Below, piece after piece: positions 54,410 through 64,000 of a stretch of DNA of 64,000 nucleotides. The notes beneath the pieces are model-generated. The model saw only the letters and a program-made list of their open reading frames with translations. It was not told where the DNA came from and did no database searches. Each line of letters starts with the position of its first letter. Position 1 is the stretch's first letter. Source of the stretch: Persicaria tinctoria (Eukaryota; Streptophyta; Magnoliopsida; Caryophyllales; Polygonaceae); NCBI GenBank assembly GCA_037127255.1, contig JBANSL010000012.1, positions 39,919,115 through 39,983,114 of the forward strand, given 5' to 3'. The position numbers were made by a program, and so were the translations under genes.

Positions 54410-54780
54410 TATAATCGGTTTATAGATAAATAAAAACCGCCTCAACAGTTACCCGTTTCATTAGAATTCCTAAAATTGCCAAAATAGATTAGAAAACCCT
54501 CACATTAGATCAAAAAACCACCACATTACATCACAAAACCACTGCATTAGATCAGAAAACTGCCATAACAGGTTTGAAATAACCGCCACATTAGACAGAG
54601 CTATTGTAGCGGTTTATCTACCTATAGTGGCTATTTTGAATTTTCATAATAAACCGCCACAATAGATGGTAAAACTGCCACAATAGACCTAATGCAATCC
54701 GAGCAAAGAGGCAGGTAAAAACCGTCACAATAGGTCTTTGGAAGCGGTTTTCTTATCTATTGTAGTGGTTTTTAGCAGCT
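54410..54780. repeat. Subterminal-type repeats, AAACCGCCACAATAG
   Basis: At least eight variants of AAA(C/A)(C/T)GCCAC(A/T)(A/T)TAGA lie on one strand, and two or three inverted copies (TATTGTAG(T/C)GGTTT) near 54600 and 54755. Such dense short repeats in both orientations are typical of the subterminal region of a CACTA-type transposon. No end or transposase was found. Confidence 0.55.
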
Positions 54781-54784
54781 ACCT

Positions 54785-55690
54785 TAGTAGTTTTTTTATT
54801 AGGAAAAAAATTCGAGGTCGGGCAAATCTGATCCTCGATGGCCGACAAGCCGGCAGACGGAGAACGGTCAAGATAAACATAAAATACATGGATGGTGCAA
54901 GATACAAGCAAAACACTCTACATAAGCGAAACAAATGACAACCAGACCAAACAAGATGAGGACGTAGACGAAGGACGAAGCCAAGCACCACCCGGGAGCA
55001 ACACCGCAGGCCAGTGGCACATCAGGAGACACCTTTGGGCAGTGAAGACGAACCTCCAAGGAAACAGTCTTCCGGAGAAAGGAGACACCTCGATACACAC
55101 GGCCAGAACCCCATCACTCGAAAAGACGGTCTAGTCACGCCAAATGCAGAGCCCCACATCACCTCAATCGAACGCACCTAAACCCAACCGGGAAATAGCA
55201 AACCCGACCGGGATAATTATTTATAGTAATTTATTATTATTTCTTATTTTATATATGTTTTTTAACCCCTTTTCTCAATGGACCAACCATGGGCCAAAGC
55301 AAAACCAATGGCCCAAAGGCTAACACCAAACAAGTAGAATCCACTCAACCAGGTCACCTTAGGGCCAAAGCAAGCCCGAGCAAAGGGAAACCGGGTAAGA
55401 GACGGGGAAGATTCGGAAGAAGAATCCAAACACCACCATCCAGCCACGAAGAGGAGTTGCAGGGAAATTGAGAGGGCAACTCGGTAGGTGGAGCCGGAGG
55501 AGGAGGGAACGAGTAGTCGGGGAAGGACAGACTCGACCTGCCGGCGAGCCACCAGAACTAGCCAGCGATCGAGCAATCGAACGCCGGAAGGAGAGACCGT
55601 CGGAGGCGGCAGGACCGAGCACCGGGATGGGAAACAGTAGGCAGCTAGACGAAGTCCGGTTCAGAACCAATTAATCACAAAAGAGGGAGA
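54785..55690 (-). mobile_element. GC-rich retroelement copy (LINE-like 3' end), - strand
   Basis: On - the order matches the copy at 23640-26875. A GC-rich 5' part (55690-55270) leads to TTATCCCGGTCGGGTTTGC (about 55198-55215), TGTCTCCTTTCTCCGGAAGA (about 55068-55087) and a 3' end CCTCGAATTTTTTTCCTAAT (54798-54817) with an A-run tail. No RT was seen. Identical 3' ends in two copies indicate a real family. Confidence 0.6.
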
Positions 55691-55913
55691 AAGAGGTTGA
55701 AGGGAAGAAGAAGTCCCCAAGCCCCAAATATTGATGTCGGCTAGCACAGAACCGAGAATGATTATGGGGAAATGGTTATGCAGCCCAGGGAGGCTCTGGG
55801 GGAAAATAATCACCCAACCCGAAGGAATGAGGAAGGAGGCAACGCGAGATAAGGAGCCTGCCAGCCATTGACAAGCGAAGAAACCAAACTCCGAATGCGA
55901 ATAGTGAGCCTCC

Positions 55914-56080
55914 GATGAGGGATTGATAGCCTTTGAAGAGGGGTTATGGGTCTTTGAAGATGAGTTATGGGCATCCGAAGAGGGATTGATTGCCTCCAAA
56001 GAGGGGTTATGGGCCTCCGAAGAGGAGTTATGGGCATCTAAAGAGGGATTGATTGCCTCCGAAGAGGGGTTATGAGCTCG
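55914..56080. repeat. Minisatellite, about 22-bp units
   Basis: About seven units of CCGAAGAGGGGTTATGGGCATC and the variant CCGAAGAGGGATTGATTGCCTC, partly alternating. Confidence 0.85.
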
Positions 56081-56389
56081 AAGAGCTTATCTCAGCCCCG
56101 ACACTGGTCGGAAACCAAACTCCGAAGAGCTTGGTGTTTGATGAAGGTGTTTCAACCCAACTGGTTTTTTTTTCCAAAGTGCTCAAAAGAGAGCGTTTTG
56201 GCAAGAGGTGTTTTTATTATACCGCTACCTTAGCAATGTTAATTTGTTGGTTGTTAATTTGTAATTGGCATGATTCTAGTTTTTTGTTCTTTCAATTTTC
56301 CAGTTGCTACTCAGTTAACATGAAAAACATTTTATGAGAATTTTGAGATTCTAGCTAATTTTGTTTTTCCTCTTGCTCGTTAATTGAGA

Positions 56390-58856
56390 AATGGTTTTTT
56401 TCAATTGCATTTGTTCTTAGGTTCAATAGTTAATCAATCTCAAAATCCTAAACTCATGAAAGTTCAAAAGAAATTAAATTCATATTTTAAGAAAAAAGAT
56501 GTCCATATGCTTGATGTTCCAAGATTAGATGAGCAAGAGCCTCTTGCTTCTCCAAGAGTTGAATATCAAATGAATCCAATTGATAACTAGTTACATTGAG
56601 CGTGATTCGGGGAAATGTCCTGCAATCTCTTCATATGATATTAATAAGCAAGATGACATTCAGAAAAGATATATGTTCTGTTGGGTCCTTATCAAACAAA
56701 ACTAGAAGAGTATTCATCACATCCTTGTGGAGACCAAGTTCGCAAATTTAATGGTCAGTGGTTAGAAAAACATACTTGGCTTTAGTACTTTGAGAATGAT
56801 AAGGTATACCGTTTTCCATGTTTTTTATTTGACAATAATTCTGCAAGGGAAACTTTGTTCACTCCTTATGGGTTTGATAATTGGAGAAGGGTTGGTGGGG
56901 CTTAATGTGCCTTTAAGAGGCATATAAGGAAGACCGGTTCAGCACATTATAAATCTATGCAAGATTAGATAAGCTTGAAAGATATGTGTGGGCATATTGA
57001 AAAGGCAATGAATGCACAACCACCAGAATTGGTACAACAAAATCGATTGCGGCTGAAGGCTACAATAGAGGTTGTAAGGTTTATAGCAAAGCAATCACTT
57101 GGGTTTAAAGAAGATGGTGAATCTACCGAGTCATCTAATCGTGGAAATATTGTTTAAATTGTGAAAGCATATGGGAGCATGAATGAAGAATTTGCAAAGG
57201 TCACATTAGAGAATGCCTCTGGAAATGCTAGCTATACTTCTCTTAAAGTTCATAAAAAGATTCTTAATATTTTTGCCAAAAGAGTTAGAAAAAGTGTTCG
57301 AGAAGAAGTTGGGGACTCCAAATTTTGTATACTTGTGAATGAAGCACTAGATGAGGGTAAAAAGTAGCAAATGGCTATCATCTTAAGATTCGTATATTCT
57401 CAAGGATTTGTTCGAGAGCGATTCTTTCATATTGTAAGTGTTAGTGATATCTGTACAGAAACTCTTAAGAGTAAGATTGATAATGTTTTCACCAAAAACA
57501 ATCTTCTAACTGAAAATTTGAGAGGCCAAGGATATGATGGTGCTAGCAACTTGTGTGGTGAATGGAATGGATTGTAAGCATTATTTTTGCAAGAATGCTC
57601 ATATGCTTAATATGTACATTGTTTTGCTCATCGTCTACAACTAGCTTAAAATGCAGCGGCTACAGATGTGGATGTTGGCTATTTGTTTTTTGAGATGTTG
57701 ACTAGTATAATTAATGTCATTGATTCATCTGCTAATTAGCTTGTTTCAAATCTAAAATGCATCCAGGAAGTTGAGGTTTTGGAATGAATTTTTGGAGGGG
57801 AACTTGAAACTGGCAAGGGAGTAAATCAAACATGTAATTTACAAAGAGCAGAAGCTACTAGGTGGAGTTCAAGGTATTATTCTACCAAAAACTTGATGAA
57901 AGTGTTCAATTCAACTAGTTCAGTTTTGGAAAACATGATTAATAGTGGTCATACCGGAAAAATATGTGGGCGAGCTTTGGGTGCTTACAGAGATATAAAG
58001 GTCATTTGATTTTGTATTTTGTTTATTTTTGATGAAGAAAATCATGGGAATTACAAATGCTCTTTGTAAGTTACTGCAAGAACAGTCTCAAGAAATTGTG
58101 AATGTTGTGAATCTAGTTGCAAGAACGAATGGTTGTTTTAAAAAGTTGAGAGAAGATGGTTGGGATTGTTTCTTTGCTAGTGTTGTCTCATTTTGTGCCT
58201 CATATGACATTGTTGTTCCAGACTTTAATGCTTCTTATTTGAAAGGCAGGGGTCATCCTTATCATCAGCAACAGAATTCTATTTCCATTGAGCATTACTA
58301 TCGTGTTGAAGTATTCTATGCCGTAATTTATTTCCAATTGATGGAAATGAGTACTAGATTTTTTTAGAAAACAAGGGAAGGCTTCTAGTTATTAGTTCTG
58401 CATTGGATCCTCGATTTGATTTCTAATCATTTGACATTGACAACATCTATAGTTTAGTTGAGAAATATTATCCTAATGATGTGCCAAATCTTGATGATTT
58501 AAGAACCGAATTGGAGCACTTTAAGTATCAGTTCTTTGGACATGGGGAATTCCAGGGTCCCTCCGCCATTTCATAGTACTTTGTGTCAAGAATTTGTTAA
58601 AACAAGAACATTGTTTGTGTTAATTGAAAGATTGATCCGCTTGGTTATGACTTTGCCTGTTTCTACAACTACAAAAGAGAGAGCCTTTTCAGCTATAAAG
58701 ATTATTAAGAACCAACTTCGAACTAAGATGAGTGATGGTTTTCTTGCTGATTTAATGACGGTGCATATGGATAAAGACATTGTTGATACTATTAGTTCAG
58801 ATGAGGTTATCGATGGATTCTATGCATTAAGTAAACGAAGGGTACGATTTAAGTAG
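56390..58856 (+). pseudogene. Broken TTF-type zinc finger / hAT-family transposase gene
   Basis: Resembles the plant TTF-domain (ZMYM1-like) hAT-derived transposases. Pieces in order: an N-terminal KVQKKLNSYFKKK (about 56460); the TTF zinc-finger region around 56730-56950 (GQWLEKHTWL, YRFPCFLFDNN, TPYGFDNWRRVGGA, FKRHIRKTGSAHYKSM); a DUF4371-type central part 56975-57577 (ESSNRGNIV, SVREEVGDSKFCILVNEALD, NLRGQGYDGASNLCGEW); a middle block 58029-58367; and the C-terminal hAT dimerisation region 58536-58856 (LPVSTTTKERAFSAIKIIKN, LRTKMSDGFLADLMTV). At least eight stops, several TAG at former Gln/Trp positions, and probable frameshifts inactivate it. The element ends were not firmly placed. Confidence 0.85.
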
Positions 58857-58859
58857 TTT

Positions 58860-59605
58860 CTTGTGTATTTAGTACAATTTAAGTAGTCCCCTATGTATTT
58901 ATACTAGATATTTTTTGTGGATGAGAATTGTATAATCATTTTGTTGAAACAGGGATGAATATATAATATAAGTGTAAGAATTTTATCATCATTTTCTAGA
59001 TGGTATTTTTATCATCATTTTTCGCAGGATGTCAAGGTAAATCTAGCCTACCCCGGTTTCGAATCTTGGTTCCGTGCATGTATACTGATCAATTAAAGAC
59101 AAGAAATATCTCTTAAGACCAATAATAGAAACATGGGTAGGGCCTCACAAGTCAGAATGCACACATATTAAAGAGGAGTAAAAGCAACATAGCTAGACAA
59201 CTTAAAACCCTTTTCAGTTTGGCTACCAAGCACACAATTTTGACAGAGATCAATATTGCATAGTTTAGAGTTGTTTATACCAATTCTATATAGATGACCT
59301 AAGCCTTTATTACCTAAGTGACCTAGAAATCCTAGAAACCCTAGAGCGAATAGAGAGAATTAGAGATGCAAGAGTTGAAAAATGGGCAAAGCAACCAAGA
59401 GGAAGACTTTTATAACTAGGTCACAAAGAGAAACACCCGAGCCAACAAAACGCTGCATGCAACTCAAATGAAGACCCAAAAGAAGCTATTGGGCTACGAG
59501 ATCAATCTCTCTCTTCTGATCTTTGGGTCGTGTGTGGGCTAAAGCCTATACGTATTTCCCAAACATATATCAATACATATTATACATATAACTAACACAC
59601 ACATA
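58860..59605. other. 3' flank of transposase relic, no gene
   Basis: GCCTACCCCGGTTTCGAATC at about 59048-59067 resembles the terminal region of TTF/hAT elements and may mark the right end. Beyond it is AT-rich sequence. A phrase resembling copia integrase-region sequence on - (about 59105-59260) is too decayed to call. Confidence 0.35.
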
Positions 59606-59608
59606 TAT

Positions 59609-59637
59609 ACACGCGCGCGCACACACACACACACACT
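59609..59637. repeat. (AC)n/(GC)n microsatellite
   Basis: Alternating AC with a short CG stretch, 29 bp. Confidence 0.9.
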
Positions 59638-59770
59638 ATAACCTATGTATTATCACACCACTATTGTCCAGTAATCATGTTAAAAGATCAAGTCAATTTC
59701 TGGACTCAATACTATTCAGTCGGGACCAACTACAATCAAGCATCCATACATAGTATAGTGTGTATGCGTA

Positions 59771-59787
59771 TGTGTGTGTGTGTGTGT
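59771..59787. repeat. (TG)n microsatellite
   Basis: Seventeen bases of TG repeat, followed by three ATGTTAT copies. Confidence 0.9.
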
Positions 59788-59789
59788 TA

Positions 59790-60528
59790 TATGTTATATG
59801 TTATATGTATCACTCATCATATACACATACATGTTACAAATCTTCTATAATATAACACTAAAGAAGGAGTACAATTGACATATGTTGCCTTCTCTATAAA
59901 TTTAGGTCCTATGTAGCAATTGCTCTTTCAATCGTGTTGACGTGTCATTTTGTGAAATTTTTGGATTTTTTATTTATTTATGTAATCAATATCCTATGTA
60001 CAATTATCCTAATCAATTTTTTTTTCCTAATTTAATTATCATACAATCAAAATCACAACTTTATTTACCATGAGCTCCAGTTACCTTTGTCTGATTCAAT
60101 GCAACACATTCTAAATTTACTGTATAATTTATTTTCATCAATACTTAACTTCAATGGGATTTGTGTCATTTGCAGGCTAGGGCTCGTACCCATGGGGAAT
60201 TTGTCGATAACCTCGGAACCCTCATGTTAAAAAATAAAATGCACACAAGAAGTTTCAGTCAATACGATATGCATGTGTTGATTAAAAATTTATATAATAT
60301 GTTTAATTATTTATCTTTTTACCTATCCAGAACCGATTTACCGATATATAGGGATCGTGGGATGTGTTTTGTACTTTTTATGCAGGATGGCCAAGAGGAA
60401 TGATTTTAAACTCTTTGATGATCTCAAGCCAAACAATAGGTACAAGATTAGAGTACGCGTTCTTCGGATATGGAAAACAAAAAAAAATGCAAGATAGAAT
60501 GTAAAGATAAATCTCTGGACATTGTTAT
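59790..60528. other. Intergenic DNA, no gene seen
   Basis: AT-rich. A + frame at 60161-60403 has no recognisable domain. Confidence 0.4.
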
Positions 60529-60529
60529 A

Positions 60530-60737
60530 CTCCATCCGTTAATTAAAACTTTTCGCTTTAGAAAGTAAATCTTGTTAAGAAAAACTTATCATTTTAGGTA
60601 TTTTGTCATCTACTTTACAAAACTACCCTTGTAATTATTAGGTAGTTGTTAATTGTAGGGGTATAAGTGTATTTTTATTTGTTTTCTTAATAAGTGTGTA
60701 GATTTCTAAAATGACAAGTTTTAATTAACGGATGGAG
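60530..60737. mobile_element. Stowaway-like MITE, 208 bp
   Basis: Begins CTCCATCCGTTAATTAAAAC and ends GTTTTAATTAACGGATGGAG, a 20-bp perfect inverted repeat. TA on each side (60528-60529 and 60738-60739). Size and ends fit Stowaway (Tc1/mariner). Confidence 0.93.
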
Positions 60738-60739
60738 TA

Positions 60740-61480
60740 TATGATTGATGAAAAGATTTGTATACTCCTACCTATTCCTATATATTAATATGCATTTTAT
60801 GGGATAACTGGTTTAGAAAAAGTTGAAGGAATTATGAAAGGCTCTACATATGAGTTTTGTTGTATATTCTTATATTTCTGCTTGGAAATATTGCAAGTTA
60901 TCGTCCTGGATAATGATGTTCAATAACACTTCATTCAAAAACATTGATCAATCCATTATTCCTCAATACGAATTTGAATTTGTTGATATTGAAGCAATAA
61001 TTGGCAACAAAATTGATCACCAGTATAGAGTTGGTAATTATGTGCCTTTTTAAATCTTCTTTTATATTTGTAATCAACACATATTGATCGATTTTAAATC
61101 AAGATGTTCTTAAGCACATGATGTTACTGATTTTTAAAAATATATTTGTCATTGCGAAAAATTAAAGACATTAATGTCTATATCACATGGGCAATTACAT
61201 TTCTTATCCTAACGAAATGTCTAATGTATTTGATTGCAGTCATACCCATACTCTATCCTTCTATGGAACTAGTCAAGGCATACCCGTGCTACGCACGGGA
61301 CTTAAATATAAGTTTCGCTATTTTATAAGCCTATTTAAGAGCTTATTTTATATCATCTCATTGACTAATCTAAACAGTATATGTGTACAAATAGTAAATC
61401 TCGGGTTTATATACTTGATAATTTGGTTTAAGTTATTTATTAAATCTTTATATTTTTATGGGGTTTTTTATTCAAGAAGA
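60740..61480. other. Intergenic DNA with a short perfect hairpin
   Basis: No gene. CCCGTGCTACGCACGGG (61283-61299) is a 7-bp-stem perfect hairpin of a type often seen at the ends of plant repeats. Confidence 0.45.
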
Positions 61481-61484
61481 CACC

Positions 61485-61790
61485 TTGTAAAATATTTTTT
61501 TTTATAAAAAAACACCTTTTAATTTTTTTAAAACAAAAACACCTTATTTATTCGATCAATTGAAGCACCAAATTTTATTTTACAACTAAAATTTCAAGTT
61601 TTCAGTGATATTTTTTTTAAAAAAAATAGTTAAATAAGAAAGTTTTGGTTATAGTCTTATTGACATAAAATATCTTTATAAATGAAACATTTAACTGAAA
61701 CATAGAGGTTGGTGTTTCGATTGAATAATTTGTTTTTTGGTTTTTTAAAATAAAAGGTGTTTTTAAAAAAACACTCTATTATATAAGATG
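61485..61790. mobile_element. MITE-like imperfect inverted repeat
   Basis: The left AAAAAACACCTTTTAATTTT and the complement of the right AAAAACACCTTTTATTTTAA are inverted, continuing into TTCGAT..TTGAAGCACCAA and its inverted counterpart TTGGTGTTTCGATTGAA. It is about 300 bp. The target duplication is not clear. Confidence 0.5.
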
Positions 61791-64000
61791 CAATTTCAAA
61801 GTAAAACCCTATTTTTTTTATGTTTAATATTTTATTTTTGAAGAAATAATGTTATTTCTGATTTTCAATGACATATTATGGTAGAGTTTATGTCCCAATT
61901 TGATATCTTATACTTACATGAAATTTAATTTATAATTTTTTTATAAATATTGAATCAAAATTAACTGTGTATAGAATGGAGTCGGTTTGAGTTTTTTTTT
62001 TCTTTTGAAAAAACGAATAATGAAATCCTTTTAAAACCTTTTATCATACCATCCTATTTTTTGTATATAGATAAATCTTGCAAAAGTATGCATATAATAA
62101 TACTGGACTATTATTGAATTGGATCAAGCCGACCAATATAATGTATTTATGAGTTTCTTTATTAAGTGTCTTGAACTTCATCTTCAAGGTTTACAATGAC
62201 TGATTTGGCCTCACCATCGGTTTAGTGTTAGTGGTCAGTTTCTTCACCTCTTTTCCTAGCTATTGATATTTGCTTGAAAATTTGAAGACTTTTTTTACAG
62301 TAGGCAAGAAGTAGATTGACAAAAGCAATCTTGAAGGCATCAAAAGATGGCTTGAAAGGCCCTACGCAGAGGTTCATCAGTAAAAAAAGACCTAAGGTTA
62401 CAATTACATAAAATTAAATCTAAAACATTTATAAAATAAGCACGCTTATTTGAGATCTGGTAATGTGGCTTAGACGGCTTGCATGCAAGCTAATGCATAA
62501 GTTAGATTTGGCCTAGATGGCTTAGATGGTTGCGGTTCTGGCATCGAAGCGGTGACGGGCTAACGCCAGCAGCTTCTTGTAGATTAGACTCGACCCCATA
62601 CCCTTTTCCATTGATCATATTTGTATAAAAAGATATTGAGTAGCTGATGAGCTTGTAACGGTGGTCATTGAATTTATGATACAATCAATTTAATCAAATT
62701 GAAGTTAATTAACCGTGTGTTTTTTCTTCCATCGTTTCATATCCCTTCAAAGTGTCCAAATTAGTTGTCATTGGAGTCTTGAATTTAACATGGATATATA
62801 ATTTATATTAATGGTTGCAAGTAATTAACTCTAATTCATCCACATATAATAGTCTTCCATAATAATATATGATAAATGATATATGGTGATAATCATGATA
62901 TATATCGGTACCAAAAGTAAAATATTTTTTAATTAATTTTCACCATGTTTTAATTAGGAGATTAGAAATACGGAGTATAAAAAAGTGACATAAAAAAGTA
63001 ATAAATTATTTTCCATTCTAATTTTGAATTAACTTATATGTTTGATTGCTTATATAATTACATTTTAGAAATTGCTAGGCAAAAATTAAAATTAATTTAT
63101 TAATTATGTTAAAATCCATTAAGGATTCTAAAACAAATAAAATATATCGATAAAATAGCCTTTTAATATTCGGTTTTAACAAAAAAATCCATAAATTGGG
63201 ATCGTAAAGATGCTTTGATATGGTATAGATACAAAAGATTAAGGATTAATTGATTTTTATATGAATATATATTATTCAGATGATATGAATTTCATAAATA
63301 TATTGGGGTTTTGAAATGATGTGAATGAGGTCATTATTATTGAGCATAGAAATTTAGGAAAATATAATGAAATTTTCATAAGTTAGTAAGAGTATATGAT
63401 AAACCATTTATGAATACAATAATAAAATTAAAGGAAAAGAAAATGATTAAAAATGAGAATGCCTTTAATGAGAGCAATTAAGGGGTCTTGGGACATAATT
63501 TTTAAAGGTATATAGATACGAAGCATTTTAGAAATTAAAGGTCACACTTGGAGGAATTTTTGATAGGATATAAGAAGCTCATCAAGATGTCATTCGTGCA
63601 TGTTCTTGATGTAGATCTGATTATATGGTAGGATGATTCAAGAGTCGATGCTTTTATACATTATATCATTCTGAGTTTTATTATGTTGAATAGTAGGATT
63701 TTGAATATGTGCCTTTATTAACGTTTTAGTTATCATTTTTCGATGATTTTGTGTTTTCTTAAAAAAACGATGTAGCTTCAAATTATTTTTAATATGCATG
63801 ATTGGAGTAGGAGTGAATATGTGTATCATGAAATGCTTATGTCATGTGATTAAGACCTAACAAAGTTTAATAAAATAATCTATGTACAATTGTACATATA
63901 TGGAAATATCATTTAATATAAAGAGCTCATACAAGGTGAAATAAATTGGATTTAAATACTTGATCTCAAAGTTTTTTTATATAGAGTCCTTTTTTTATAT
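61791..64000. other. AT-rich intergenic DNA, no gene seen
   Basis: Short frames only, none with a domain. Local GC rise at about 62440-62600 without coding signal. The window ends in this stretch. Confidence 0.5.

Overview
This is nuclear DNA of a flowering plant, almost certainly a eudicot. The evidence is three intron-bearing, plant-type genes, AT-rich introns and intergenic DNA, Ty1/copia elements primed by initiator-Met tRNA, and many Stowaway, Tourist and hAT miniature transposons. I see no bacterial, organellar or viral gene set and cannot name the species from sequence alone.

Three genes look intact, and their exon models close in frame. (1) A SUN-domain inner-nuclear-membrane protein on + (27171-29984, 2 exons, 472 aa). 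(2) A type I inositol polyphosphate 5-phosphatase on + (42703-45369, 8 coding exons, 488 aa). (3) A WRINKLED1-type double-AP2 transcription factor on - (46677-49524, 7 coding exons including a 9-nt microexon, 442 aa), which carries an unusual array of acidic repeats near its C-terminus. They are unrelated in function and simply neighbours.

The rest is repeats in various stages of decay. 1-14.7 kb: a minisatellite, diverged LTR copies, and a cluster of hAT-like elements, several with readable 8-bp target duplications. 14.7-22.9 kb: three copies of a roughly 2.26-kb element family bounded by (TA)n tracts. Each copy carries a tRNA-like segment; the two full copies also hold 160-bp tandem repeats and a GC-rich end. 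Two copies overlap a near-identical 1.37-kb tandem duplication. 17.0-18.9 kb: a possible captured gene start and two minisatellite blocks whose core motifs are reverse complements. 23.6-26.9 kb: a GC-rich retroelement split by a 1,972-bp solo LTR with a CCCCC target duplication.

30.5-41.1 kb is a transposon block between the SUN and 5-phosphatase genes. It holds a nested TIR element pair, a complete but inactivated copia element (31727-35856, 127-bp LTRs, GTCCT duplication), a trinucleotide tract, a LINE fragment, and a second copia element with its 5' LTR that has lost the integrase core and the 3' end. 50-59 kb holds LTR and copia relics, a GC-rich hAT MITE, a second copy of the 23.6-26.9-kb retroelement, and a broken TTF/hAT transposase gene. 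59-64 kb is AT-rich and gene-free apart from two MITEs and microsatellites.

I found no CRISPR, operon or other prokaryote-type system. The most unusual items are the (TA)n-bounded element family, the acidic repeat expansion in the WRI1-like protein, and the mirrored minisatellite blocks.
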